From: an uncultured Clostridia bacterium
GTDB taxonomy: Bacteria > Bacillota > Clostridia > Christensenellales > CAG-917
NCBI GenBank assembly: GCA_934277645.1
Contig: CAKQUX010000001.1
Span: forward strand, 248,001 to 312,000
DNA: 64,000 bases
Direction: 5' to 3'
Position 1 is the stretch's first letter. Each line of letters starts with the position of its first letter. Shown here in pieces: positions 16,338-25,459 of this stretch. The translations under genes and the position numbers were made by a program. The notes beneath the pieces were generated by a model. The model did no database searches. It worked only from the letters and a program-made list of their open reading frames with translations, and was not told the origin of the DNA.

Positions 16338-17029
16338 TATGCCATCTCCAATGCTATTTCCATCATTTGTGTAAAGGTTAGCTGTCTGTCCGATGCAGGA
16401 AGAGATTCTCCCGTCACGAGAGAGTCGGAAATAGTGCAAAGAGCCAGTGCGCTTTTGCCCGTGTTTATTGCGTTCACAAAAAGTGCCGCGGCTTCCATTT
16501 CGACGGCAAGAACTTTACGTTTTGCCATATCTTCCAAATCGGTGGTGCGATAAAACACGTCGGAAGACATAATCTTTCCGACAACCGCCTTTATGCCCTT
16601 TTCTAAAGCAATGCTTTTAGCAAGCTTAACTTTTTCTAAATCCGCTTTCGGTTCGTTGCCGTCAAAACCCATCTCTTTTATAATGCTCGAAGTCGTATAT
16701 GCGCTGTCCGCAATTACGACGTCGCGCAATTTTAAATCCTTTGAAGTCGCGCCCGCGCTTCCTATGCGAATAATGGTATCGACGCCGAAAAATTTAAACA
16801 ATTCGTATGAATAAATAGCCATCGACGGCATACCCATTCCGGACGCCATAACGGACACTCTTTTGCCGTTATACTCGCCCGTATAGCCCTGCACGCCTCT
16901 GACGTTATTGACCAATTCTGCGTTTTTTAAAAAGGTTTCGGCTATAAATTTCGCTCTTAACGGGTCGCCCGGCATAAGCACGGTTTTTGCGAAATCGCCT
17001 TCTTTTGCGTTTATGTGCGGTGTTGCCAT
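16337..17029 (-). CDS. deoD: Purine-nucleoside phosphorylase, DeoD type
   Basis: The 230-residue protein, usual for the hexameric DeoD family, has MPGDPLRAKFIAE near 19 (phosphate site), MGMPSMAIYSYELF, RIGSAGA and AVEMEAAALF (nucleoside-binding Glu). SDSLVTGE carries the catalytic Asp. It splits purine nucleosides with phosphate to base and (deoxy)ribose-1-phosphate. The start overlaps the end of the aldolase-like gene by 19 nt, and cdd overlaps its stop, so the three genes are one translational unit. Confidence 0.96.
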   Translation of the reverse strand: MATPHINAKEGDFAKTVLMPGDPLRAKFIAETFLKNAELVNNVRGVQGYTGEYNGKRVSVMASGMGMPSMAIYSYELFKFFGVDTIIRIGSAGATSKDLKLRDVVIADSAYTTSSIIKEMGFDGNEPKADLEKVKLAKSIALEKGIKAVVGKIMSSDVFYRTTDLEDMAKRKVLAVEMEAAALFVNAINTGKSALALCTISDSLVTGESLPASDRQLTFTQMMEIALEMA

Positions 17030-18180
17030 AAATCCTCCTTGTTCCTATAAAACTTTTGACATTCGTCTTCTATCGCATTCAAAGTCCAATAAGCGTCCTG
17101 TACGGTTTTGCCGACGACAACAAGTCCTTGTCGCGACAAAAATGCCGCAACTCTTCCTTTAAGGGCGCAAGCTGCCGCTTCGCCTTGTTGCTTCGAGCGT
17201 TGCTTTTTATATTCAGTCACCGATATTTCCTCGCCGAGTATGCGACGCATTTTCTCGCTTACGATAAGTTTTTCGCCAAGTTCGGCATTGACGGAAGAAT
17301 ATATAGGATGACAATGAATAATCGCGCCTATATCTCCCCTTGCGTTGTATATCGCTCTATGCAGATTTTTGTCCAAAGACGGTTTTGCAAAAGGTTTATG
17401 GGAGCCGTTTTTAAGATTGATTTTTACAATGTCGCTTTCGGTCAAAAACGCATTGCCCTTATTCTCCGGCGTTATAAAAAAGTTGTCGCCGTGCCTTATC
17501 GATACGCTCCGCCAAGTTCCTTGCGAAAGTTCTTCGATTTCCGTCTTTTTTGCGTAAACGATAATTTCGGCAATGCTTTCAAGTCCCACTTGTTGCGAAA
17601 CGTTTAAAGGCTTTCCGACAGTTTCCAAATCGAACGTTTCTTTTTGATTTTTGGCTGACCTTGCCTTATATCCCAAATGCAACGCTTTTATCTCACCGCC
17701 GCTAAGCGCGGTCGGATTTCCGAAACGCAATGCAAGTCTTGCTTTGAGCAATATTTCCAAAGCGCAAATCGCCTCTTCTATTGAACGTCCGAAAGTTGCA
17801 ATTCCTATGCCGTCCAAAAGAGTAGCGCCGCGTTTAAACAGCTCTGTTTCGGCGGCAAAATCGGAAGGCAAAAACGCCTTAACGCTTCCACCGAAAAATT
17901 CGGCAAATTGGTCGGTACAAGCCGCGACGGTCGCTTTGTAATCGTCACCCGTTTCAAGAACGATAACCGCTCTGTTGTTTTTATCTTTTAAAAAGTCAAA
18001 AGCGAAATTGACGGAAGGAACGTCGTTTTTTTGCGTGAGAAAATATTGCGTGTCCTCAATCGTCGCAACCGACAACGCCGTGACGTTTCCATTGAAGTTT
18101 ACGGCAAGCGTAAACGGAGCGTCAAATTTAGTCAAGATTTTTTTTGCTTGAATTTTTAAAGTCTTTTTAAGTTCGTCCAT
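17011..18180 (-). CDS. Class II aldolase/adducin-like protein with two tandem domains
   Basis: This 389-residue protein resembles two class II aldolase domains in series. The C-terminal one (about 205-389) keeps zinc-ligand type histidines in IIHCHPIYSSV and the end AYWTLNAIEDECQKF. The N-terminal one (about 15-175) keeps the family's closing helix pattern (SIEEAICALEILLKARLALRFG) but no HxH, so it is probably catalytically dead. Ordinary members are about 220 residues. Start 18180 was chosen just after the hup stop; an upstream Met would overlap hup. In this operon a pentose/deoxyribose-phosphate aldolase-type role is plausible but inferred. Confidence 0.75.
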   Translation of the reverse strand: MDELKKTLKIQAKKILTKFDAPFTLAVNFNGNVTALSVATIEDTQYFLTQKNDVPSVNFAFDFLKDKNNRAVIVLETGDDYKATVAACTDQFAEFFGGSVKAFLPSDFAAETELFKRGATLLDGIGIATFGRSIEEAICALEILLKARLALRFGNPTALSGGEIKALHLGYKARSAKNQKETFDLETVGKPLNVSQQVGLESIAEIIVYAKKTEIEELSQGTWRSVSIRHGDNFFITPENKGNAFLTESDIVKINLKNGSHKPFAKPSLDKNLHRAIYNARGDIGAIIHCHPIYSSVNAELGEKLIVSEKMRRILGEEISVTEYKKQRSKQQGEAAACALKGRVAAFLSRQGLVVVGKTVQDAYWTLNAIEDECQKFYRNKEDLWQHRT

Positions 18181-18184
18181 AAAA

Positions 18185-18457
18185 TCAGTTAAAATAATTT
18201 TTGAACATATCCCCAAATCGCAATACGGGAGTCTTATGTTCTTCGATGTTCACTCTCTCGCCCGTTTTAGGATTTATTCCGAGCCTGTCCTTTTTTTCCC
18301 TGAGTTCAAACGTGCCGAAACCGGCAATCTGAATTTTCTCGCCTTTTTTCAAAGTCTGCGCAATGATTTCCACCATAGCGTTAAAAGCAAGCCCTGCGTC
18401 CTTTTGAGTCAAATCGGCTTTAAATGCCATTTCTCTTATCAAATCGGCTTTGTTCAT
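18185..18457 (-). CDS. hup: HU-family histone-like DNA-binding protein
   Basis: The 90-residue protein has the full HU pattern: MNKADLIREMAFKADLTQKDAGLAFNAMVE, GFGTFELREKKDRLGINPKTGE in the beta-arm, and a short C-terminus. It dimerises, bends DNA and compacts the nucleoid. It heads the operon containing the aldolase-like gene, deoD and cdd. Its ribosome site lies in a tandem 14-bp duplication, giving two GGAGTGAAG copies upstream of the ATG. Confidence 0.95.
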   Translation of the reverse strand: MNKADLIREMAFKADLTQKDAGLAFNAMVEIIAQTLKKGEKIQIAGFGTFELREKKDRLGINPKTGERVNIEEHKTPVLRFGDMFKNYFN

Positions 18458-18459
18458 AT

Positions 18460-18487
18460 CTTCACTCCGATAGCTTCACTCCGATAG
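18460..18487 (-). repeat. Tandem 14-bp duplication covering the hup ribosome site
   Basis: CTATCGGAGTGAAG occurs twice in direct succession on the minus strand (18474-18487 and 18460-18473), two bases upstream of the hup ATG. The downstream copy has normal ribosome-site spacing. Confidence 0.85.
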
Positions 18488-18679
18488 AAATAATCGTGTT
18501 TTAAATAGAGTTTATTATTTTATTATAATATTTACAACTTAACTATTTTTTACAGTTTGAACCGGTTTTTACAGTATTAACGCAAAATCGTAAAACGACG
18601 TTGCTTTACTCAAAAGCATTGCAAACGTTTTCGCTTAAACAGGTAAAAACGCTCTTAACGCATATAACCGCTTAATGCC

Positions 18680-19360
18680 CTAGCCTTTATGGTTATTGCC
18701 GTTTGAGTTGTCGCCGTCCACTACGCCGCTTGGGTTGTAACTTGTCGTATATCCGGGATTTGCTTCCGGTCTAAACGCATTCGGATACGAAATGTCGGTA
18801 CGCATATCGAGCGATACCTTTTGAATGAGTTGATACACGCTGTACGGGTCCTTTATGTCGCTGATCATTGCTTTCGTTTGCTTTGCCACGATAAACAAAT
18901 CGCCGACCTTAAACAGACGGTCAAGGAACGAAACTCTGACGGTTACGCCTTCGACGTCCGAATAGAAAAGGGACAAAAAGTCTATTCCGATAATGCCACG
19001 CCTTATGACTATACGCCTGTCGGTAACAACGTACTCGACGTTTTTGTGTTCAAGCGATTTTTTAATAAGCGACCCTACCCAAATCCATACAGGCATAAGA
19101 TGAAGAATAAAAAACGGAATCATAATATACTTCATAGGATTTTCAAAGTTTTGCGCAAATACAAACTTGAACATAACCACTATCATAACGACGTCGATTG
19201 CAAGCCAAAATAAAGCAATCGGCATAAACTTTAAAAACGGCTCTAAGACAAACGCCTTTTTGTAAGGCGTGCCTTGCCACAAAATCTCTTCACCCGACTG
19301 CAAGATGTTTTTAACCGAGCCTTGCTCGACTTCATTTATCGATATTTCAAATTTTTTCAT
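18680..19360 (-). CDS. Bacterial PH-domain membrane protein (YdbS/bPH2-like)
   Basis: The 226-residue protein begins with a short soluble stretch containing EEILWQGTPYKKAF. Two hydrophobic segments follow (near 47-70 and 78-100), then a bPH2 domain with YVVTDRRIVIRRGIIGIDFLSLFYSDVEGVTV, the typical block of DUF304/bPH2 proteins. A low-complexity Asn/Gly-rich tail ends the protein. Such proteins are inner-membrane proteins of unknown biochemical role. It stands alone; the spacers on both sides are AT-rich. Confidence 0.85.
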   Translation of the reverse strand: MKKFEISINEVEQGSVKNILQSGEEILWQGTPYKKAFVLEPFLKFMPIALFWLAIDVVMIVVMFKFVFAQNFENPMKYIMIPFFILHLMPVWIWVGSLIKKSLEHKNVEYVVTDRRIVIRRGIIGIDFLSLFYSDVEGVTVRVSFLDRLFKVGDLFIVAKQTKAMISDIKDPYSVYQLIQKVSLDMRTDISYPNAFRPEANPGYTTSYNPSGVVDGDNSNGNNHKG

Positions 19361-19670
19361 ATTTTGATTATATCATAAATTACGCAAAACACAATACCAA
19401 TTTTTAATTACGCTAAAAATACGATGGCAGCTTTATCGCCGTTTTAAGCAATAGACGTAAGACATAGCTTTTAACGTATTTTCGCCCGACACTTTGCTAC
19501 TTAACGCTTAAAAAAACGTACAAAACACGGTTACAATTCTTTACTATTGTTATTTTATTATGCTATTATATAAATAATATATAGAATCAATCGGCGCATT
19601 ATCGTTTAGTTCCGTAAAATTTTGCTTCATCGCCGATGAGATTTTAAATTCAAAAATCGGAAAAGAAGAA
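19361..19670. other. Spacer upstream of the P-type ATPase gene
   Basis: No ORF. On the plus strand a long-range 7-bp inverted repeat ATCGGCG / CGCCGAT brackets about 35 nt (around 19589-19638) in the probable leader. No known riboswitch could be matched. Confidence 0.4.
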
Positions 19671-22607
19671 ATGAAAATTAAAAAAGTCAAAAAAACCGAA
19701 TCACCTGCCGACATCGACGCGCAAAACGTTATGACCGCAGAAGCGGCGCAAAACGAACCTGCCGAAGCGGCGTTCGACTCGAACGGCAATGCCGTTACGG
19801 GTTTAACCACGCAAGAAGTCAACGCTCGCATCGAAGAAGGCAAAATAAACGGCGACCAAAACGTCCGAACCAAAACAGTCGGAGAAATTTTCAGAACGAA
19901 CATTTTTACGTTCTTCAACATTTTATTTATCGTCATCGCCTTAATACTTATATTTTTCATTCCGCAAAACTCAAACGGATACACGCAATTCGGATTTATG
20001 GTGCTTGTCGTAATCAACACTACAATCGGTATCGTGCAGGAATTGAAAGCCAAAAAGACTATCGACAAACTGTCGCTTATTTCCGCGCCGAAAGTTACGG
20101 CAATCCGTGACGGCGTAAAATGCGACATTGCCGTTTCCGACATAGTATTAGACGAAATCGTATGTCTAAATAGCGGTTGCCAGATTTGCGCCGACGGCGT
20201 AGTCATTGACGGGATGATTGAAGTCAACGAATCGCAAATTACGGGCGAACCGGACGCAATTCAAAAGAAAGTCGGCGACGAAGTTATGTCGGGAAGCTAC
20301 GTATTGAGCGGCCGAGCAATCACAAAGGTAACTCATATCGGAAAAGACAACTACGCAACGAAAATATCTTCGGGCGCAAAGTATCTCAAAAAACCGTCGA
20401 GCGAAATTTTGCGTTCGCTTAACGCGATAATCAAATTTATGGCAACGGTAATCGTTCCGCTCGGACTTGCTCTTTTCCTTACGAAATATTTCGGACAGAA
20501 CTACACCCCTACGCCACTCGCAGCTAAAAATATAGTCCAGCTTTTAGGTTGGGCAAACGACGCGAAACTCAATGCGCTCGTCATCGAAACTATGGGTTCG
20601 CTTTTAGGAATGATTCCGTCCGGACTTATGGCGCTATCGTCAACCGTTTTTTGTATTTCCGTCATAAGAATATCAAGACACAAAACCCTTGCGCAAGACT
20701 TGTACTGCGTCGAAACTTTGGCAAGAGTCGATACGCTTTGCCTTGACAAAACGGGAACGATAACCGAAGGAAGTATGATGGTGTCCGAGCTTATTCCAAG
20801 CGGCATCACTTTAGACGAGTTTAAACAAATTTTGAAAAACGTTCAATCGTCGATTAACGACGAAAACGCAACGGCAAACGCTATAAACGACTTTACCGAA
20901 GAAATCGAACAAACGGAAACAGCCACAAGCATAGTGCCTTTCTCATCGGCAAGAAAATGGTCGGGAGCGGTTTTCGGTGACCACGCTTACGTTATCGGCG
21001 CGGCTGAATTCGTATTCAAAAATCTCAGCAAGGAACAAAAAGAAACAATCGACGGTTATTCCAAAGAAGGCTATCGTGTTCTTGCTCTTGCAAAAACCAA
21101 TAATCTTGACGGCAATGAACTTGTTAAACCTAAATTTTTAGGTTACGTTTTGATTACCGACAAAATCAGAAAAGAAGCGCCTGACACGTTAAAATTCTTT
21201 AACGAACAAGGCGTCGATATAAAAATCATTTCGGGCGATAATCCCGTTACCGTCAAAGCCGTGGCAAAGCGCGCGGGACTTGTCGGAGCGGACAACTACA
21301 TTGACCTTTCGACTTTAAAAACCGAACAAGAAGTCAAAGACGCCGCAACAAAATACACTATTTTCGGACGAGTGACGCCGGACCAAAAACTTTTGCTCGT
21401 CAAATCGCTTAAAGCCGCAGGAAAAACGGTTGCTATGACGGGCGACGGCGTAAACGACGTTTTAGCGTTAAAAGAAGCGGACTGCTCGGTCGCAATGGCG
21501 TCAGGTTCGGACGCAGCAAAAAACGTTTCGAGCCTTGTGCTTTTAGATTCAAATTTCGCCTCTATGCCAAAGATAGTTGCAGAAGGCAGACGAAGCATCA
21601 ACAACCTTGAACGCTCAGCCGCTCTCTATCTCGTAAAGACGATTTACAATTTCTTGCTTGCGCTCATCTTTATGTTCATTCCGTCGGGACTTCCTTTCGT
21701 GCCTAACGATATGACGATTATCGGCTCGGTTACAATCGGAATTCCGTCGTTCATACTTGCTCTTGAACCAAACAAGGACGTAGTCAAAGGACGGTTCATC
21801 AAAAAAGTTCTGTCAAACGCCCTACCCGGCTCGTTGACGGTCGTATTTTCTATTATGGCAGTATACGTCGCAAGCCTTATTTCGCCTAACAGTTTCACCG
21901 CCGAACAGCTCAAAAATATGTATTTCATCGTAACGGCGTTTGCAAGTTTCTTGTTCCTTGCAAAAGTATGCTATCCTTTCGACTGGATACGCGTCATACT
22001 TTTTATATCTATGGTCGGCGTATTCTTGTTTATTGCGTTTTCGGCAAGGACGAAACTATCTTTCATCGCAAATATGTTCAAACCGCCTCAAAACGTAACG
22101 TGGGCTATGTGGAAAATCATTTTGATTATTTTCGCAATAGACGTGCCTTTGTTCACGGCAATCGTACTGTCGCTCGCAAGGCTCAAAAATCCTAAAATTA
22201 TCTCGAAAATCTCTTTCAAAATCGATGGAAAAGTCGATGATGATTATAATGAACAAGTCGACAAAGCGGAAACAAAAATCGAAAAACGCGAAAAATTCAA
22301 CAAACGCATTAAAAACTTTTTCGTTAAAATGTCCGATGACTTGAAAACTTTATGGCAAAAGATAAAAGAGCAAGCCGAAAATGACAAAGCTAAACGCAAG
22401 GCAAGAAAAGTTCAGGCGCAAAAGGAAAAGGAAAAACGCCTAAAAGAAGAAAACGCCCCACGCGAAGCCTCTAACGTTGAAACGGTAAACGAACAATCAC
22501 AAGAGGACACGGCTGAAACAACAGCCGAAGCTGTGACGGAAGCGGCAGAAACAGCCGATACTATTTCAGAAACGGCGGCATCTTCCACGCAAGACGAAAA
22601 CGCTTAA
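19671..22607 (+). CDS. HAD-type P-type cation-transporting ATPase (CtpE-like)
   Basis: The 978-residue pump has TGEP at 191-194, the phosphorylation site DKTGT with Asp359, and the hinge GDGVND at 591-596 followed by ALKEADCSVAMASGSDAAK. N-terminal GLTTQEVNARIEEGKIN fits type II pumps. Overall resemblance is to CtpE-like pumps, for which calcium transport has been reported; the ion here is inferred. The ion-site helix reads IPSGL (316-319) where calcium pumps often have PEGL. The last about 130 residues are a Lys/Glu-rich, coil-like cytoplasmic extension not needed for the fold. It is followed by a terminator. Confidence 0.9.
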   Translation: MKIKKVKKTESPADIDAQNVMTAEAAQNEPAEAAFDSNGNAVTGLTTQEVNARIEEGKINGDQNVRTKTVGEIFRTNIFTFFNILFIVIALILIFFIPQNSNGYTQFGFMVLVVINTTIGIVQELKAKKTIDKLSLISAPKVTAIRDGVKCDIAVSDIVLDEIVCLNSGCQICADGVVIDGMIEVNESQITGEPDAIQKKVGDEVMSGSYVLSGRAITKVTHIGKDNYATKISSGAKYLKKPSSEILRSLNAIIKFMATVIVPLGLALFLTKYFGQNYTPTPLAAKNIVQLLGWANDAKLNALVIETMGSLLGMIPSGLMALSSTVFCISVIRISRHKTLAQDLYCVETLARVDTLCLDKTGTITEGSMMVSELIPSGITLDEFKQILKNVQSSINDENATANAINDFTEEIEQTETATSIVPFSSARKWSGAVFGDHAYVIGAAEFVFKNLSKEQKETIDGYSKEGYRVLALAKTNNLDGNELVKPKFLGYVLITDKIRKEAPDTLKFFNEQGVDIKIISGDNPVTVKAVAKRAGLVGADNYIDLSTLKTEQEVKDAATKYTIFGRVTPDQKLLLVKSLKAAGKTVAMTGDGVNDVLALKEADCSVAMASGSDAAKNVSSLVLLDSNFASMPKIVAEGRRSINNLERSAALYLVKTIYNFLLALIFMFIPSGLPFVPNDMTIIGSVTIGIPSFILALEPNKDVVKGRFIKKVLSNALPGSLTVVFSIMAVYVASLISPNSFTAEQLKNMYFIVTAFASFLFLAKVCYPFDWIRVILFISMVGVFLFIAFSARTKLSFIANMFKPPQNVTWAMWKIILIIFAIDVPLFTAIVLSLARLKNPKIISKISFKIDGKVDDDYNEQVDKAETKIEKREKFNKRIKNFFVKMSDDLKTLWQKIKEQAENDKAKRKARKVQAQKEKEKRLKEENAPREASNVETVNEQSQEDTAETTAEAVTEAAETADTISETAASSTQDENA

Positions 22608-22651
22608 ATAAAACGGCTACAGGCATAATATCTATTTATATCAAATATTAT

Positions 22652-22680
22652 AAAACAGTCACATAGTGGCTGTTTTATTT
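22652..22680 (+). terminator. Terminator after the P-type ATPase gene
   Basis: AAAACAGTCAC / GTGGCTGTTTT stem (one G-T pair) followed by ATTTT, placed just before hppA. Confidence 0.75.
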
Positions 22681-22693
22681 TACGGGGGGATTT

Positions 22694-24811
22694 ATGTCAA
22701 CGCTACAAATAGCACTTTTAGTGAGCATTTTGGTTGCTTTGCTATCGTTTGCGGTGTCGGCTTTCTTTTACCATTGGGTAAAAAAGCGACCGTCGTCCAA
22801 TGCAACGATAGAAAAAATCGCAGGCTTCATAAAAAGCGGAGCGAATACGTTTTTGAAAAAAGAATACGGCGTTCTTTTGATTTTTGCGATGATAGCTTTC
22901 GTGATAATTCTATTATTGCTTCCGACGCCTATCTGGAAAGGCAATCCGCTGACGAATTTCTTTATGGCGCTGTCATATCTTTTCGGCACGGTGCTTTCTG
23001 CAATCGCAGGTAAAATCGGAATTGCGGCAACCACGACGGCAAACAAAAAATGTGCGGAAGCCGCAAAGGAAAGTATAAACAAGGCGTTTATGGTCGGCTA
23101 TCGAGGCGGCGCGGTTATGGGAATGGCAGTCGTAGGCGGAAGCCTTATCGGCGTTGCGGCGATATTCTGGATATTCGGCGACGCCACTATGCTACTCGGT
23201 TTTTCGTTCGGAGCAAGCTCGCTCGCGCTGTTTGCAAAGGCAGGTGGCGGAATATTCACAAAAACCGCCGATATATCCGCCGACCTTGTAGGCAAGGTGG
23301 AATTAGGACTGCCCGAAGACGACCCGAGAAACCCTGCCGTAATCGCCGATAACGTAGGTGACAACGTAGGCGACGTCGCAGGTATGGGCGCAGACCTTTT
23401 CGACAGCAACGTAGCGTCGCTCGCCGCCGCTCTGGTCATTTCAAGTTCGGTCGATATGACGTACTCTACAAAATTCACTCCGATTGTTTTTTGCTATGCT
23501 TTAATAGGTTTGCTCTCGTCGATAATCGGCGTATCGCTTGCAAGAATGGGCAAAAAAGGAAACCCGACAAAAGCGCTTAACGTTTCGACTTACACCACAA
23601 TGACCCTTTTTGCTTTGCTCACCGCAATTTCGACGGCAATATTCTTCAATAAAGAAATTTATTGGCGCATATACGGCGCGTCTGCAATCGGACTTGCGGT
23701 AGGAGCGGTTATCGGACTTGCCACCGACTATTTCACGGACGACAGACGCAACCCCGTCAAAAAAGTCGCAACGGCGTCGCAAAAAGGCGCGGCGTTTACC
23801 ATCATTTCGGGCGTATCGTATTCGTATGTGTCCACACTGCCCGCTCTTGTCGGAATTGCCGTTTCTGCGCTTGCGTCTTACAAATTATGCGAACCGATAG
23901 CCGCCACTTTAAATGCAAGCGGCGTAGAACTCGGGATGCTCGGCATTTCGCTCGCCGCAGTCGGAATGCTTTCAATCGTCGGAATGATTGTCGCAAACGA
24001 CGCTTACGGCCCTATCGTTGACAATGCGCGCGGCCTTGCAGAAATGGGCAATCTCGGCGAAAGCGTGTTGGAGCGCACCGACAGGCTCGACAGTGCGGGC
24101 AACACCGTAAAGGCAATAACAAAAGGCTTTTCTATCGGTGCGGCAGGTCTTACCGTAATCGCCCTTCTCGGAGCGTTTATGACGGAAGTAAACGACACGG
24201 CTCTTTCGATAGGACTCGGTGCAAATTATCTTAAAGGTTTCGACGTTTTAAATCCCGTTGTATTTTTCGGAATCTTAATCGGCGCGGCAGTGCCTGCCGT
24301 TTTCAGCGCGATGCTTATGCTCGGCGTCGACAAAAACGCTCAAAGAATGGTTGACGAAATCCACCGTCAGTGGAAATCGATAAAGGGGCTTAAAGAAGGC
24401 AAAAAAGGCGTTCTGCCCGAATACGACAGATGCATCGCAATCGCAAGTAGCGGAAGCATAAAAGAATTGATACCGGCAGGCCTTATGACTATCGTCACGA
24501 CGCTTATAGTAGGATTTGTCGGTGGCGTAAACGCAATAGGCGGCTTCTTGCTCGGAAATATCGTCAGCGGCTTGCTGCTTGCGTTGTTTATGTCAAACGC
24601 AGGCGGTCTTTGGGACAACGCAAAAAAGTTTGTCGAAGCAGGCAATATGGGTGGCAAAGGAAGCGCGGCGCATGCGGCGGCAGTTGTCGGCGATACCGTC
24701 GGTGACCCGTTCAAAGACACCGCAGGCCCTTCCATAAACACGCAAATCACCGTCGTTTCGCTTATCGCGTCGATCACCAGCTCTCTGTTCCTTTCCGTCT
24801 CGATATTTTAG
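22694..24811 (+). CDS. hppA: Membrane-bound proton/sodium-translocating pyrophosphatase
   Basis: This 705-residue protein has some 16 hydrophobic segments and the substrate-site blocks KTADISADLVGKVELGLPEDD and NPAVIADNVGDNVGDVAGMGADLF, both diagnostic. It couples PPi hydrolysis to ion pumping across the cytoplasmic membrane. At the diagnostic site the sequence reads GNTVKAITKG (469-478). Lys473 and Thr476 match the K+-independent subfamily rather than the Ala/Gly of K+-dependent enzymes. Whether H+ or Na+ is pumped cannot be told here. A GGGGGG-rich ribosome site precedes the ATG. A PPi-dependent phosphofructokinase elsewhere in the window fits a PPi-based economy. Confidence 0.95.
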   Translation: MSTLQIALLVSILVALLSFAVSAFFYHWVKKRPSSNATIEKIAGFIKSGANTFLKKEYGVLLIFAMIAFVIILLLLPTPIWKGNPLTNFFMALSYLFGTVLSAIAGKIGIAATTTANKKCAEAAKESINKAFMVGYRGGAVMGMAVVGGSLIGVAAIFWIFGDATMLLGFSFGASSLALFAKAGGGIFTKTADISADLVGKVELGLPEDDPRNPAVIADNVGDNVGDVAGMGADLFDSNVASLAAALVISSSVDMTYSTKFTPIVFCYALIGLLSSIIGVSLARMGKKGNPTKALNVSTYTTMTLFALLTAISTAIFFNKEIYWRIYGASAIGLAVGAVIGLATDYFTDDRRNPVKKVATASQKGAAFTIISGVSYSYVSTLPALVGIAVSALASYKLCEPIAATLNASGVELGMLGISLAAVGMLSIVGMIVANDAYGPIVDNARGLAEMGNLGESVLERTDRLDSAGNTVKAITKGFSIGAAGLTVIALLGAFMTEVNDTALSIGLGANYLKGFDVLNPVVFFGILIGAAVPAVFSAMLMLGVDKNAQRMVDEIHRQWKSIKGLKEGKKGVLPEYDRCIAIASSGSIKELIPAGLMTIVTTLIVGFVGGVNAIGGFLLGNIVSGLLLALFMSNAGGLWDNAKKFVEAGNMGGKGSAAHAAAVVGDTVGDPFKDTAGPSINTQITVVSLIASITSSLFLSVSIF

Positions 24812-24988
24812 AACGCAGTGTTTTAAAGCGCAATACATCATGTTGTCACTCAATTGAACGTAAAGGCACTTGCATACGGCAATTAAATTATGTGTTATGT
24901 TGTGCAATATAAAATTTCATCGCTTAGCTATCGTTGTCTATGCAAACTCGTATCGCTCGGCGTAAACAACTAAACTTTGCTTTTAAAG

Positions 24989-25016
24989 ACAAGGCTAAAT
25001 GCCTTGTTTTTTTTAT
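24989..25016 (+). terminator. Terminator downstream of hppA
   Basis: ACAAGGC / GCCTTGT stem with TAAAT loop, followed by eight or more T on the plus strand. Confidence 0.8.
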
Positions 25017-25341
25017 ATCTTTTATTGTTTTGTTTTTAACACATTCATATTCATAACCGCACTCAAATTTTCCGCATCATCATTACAAAAACTGTTGACA
25101 AGCCTTTTTGCTTTATATATACTAAGTACAAAGATTCGGCGATTTCTTTTTGAAATCGGGCTTATAACCTCTCTACGGAGCGGTTGGCACGCCGGTCTTT
25201 TTTTTATGTCTTCTTTTTTTCTTGTTGCTTCTTTATATACTTTTCTTTTGCTTTTTACCCATATAGCAATGCTCTTTCGTAATCTTTTTTTGTTAACACT
25301 TTGTTTAAAAGACATTATCGCTATGTTTTTAGTTAAACGTG

Positions 25342-25369
25342 TTGACTTATTTTTTATTAGCTGTATAAT
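25342..25369 (+). promoter_or_regulatory. Sigma-A promoter of a small RNA
   Basis: TTGACT (25342-25347) and TATAAT (25364-25369) with a 16-nt spacer. The predicted start, 25376, coincides with the first base of the closing stem of the RNA below. Confidence 0.7.
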
Positions 25370-25375
25370 GTTGTT

Positions 25376-25459
25376 GAGCGTTGGGAGATATGCGAATTAA
25401 GTTTCGATGTCCCGTAATCACCACCCGTGCCGTTTGGTCTGTGTAGTGTCGCTCTTTTT
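25376..25459 (+). ncRNA. Candidate 84-nt structured small RNA, class unknown
   Basis: From the predicted start the transcript begins GAGCG and ends CGCTC followed by TTTTT, so its two ends pair to form a terminator-like closing stem. Inside, GGGA...CGAA / TTCG...TCCC can form one arm and CACCAC / GTAGTG with GCC / GGT a second, giving a three-way shape. It is markedly richer in G and C than its AT-rich surroundings. No match to tRNA, SRP RNA, 6S or tmRNA signatures was seen. Promoter, structure and terminator agree in position; the function is unknown. Confidence 0.6.

Noticed and set aside
25022..25315. Minus-strand 97-residue basic frame
   Set aside because: No ribosome site; complementary to the frame above; composition follows AT-rich background.
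24999..25400. Plus-strand 133-residue hydrophobic frame after hppA
   Set aside because: No ribosome site, low-complexity Phe/Leu composition, overlaps the hppA-side terminator and the small-RNA promoter.
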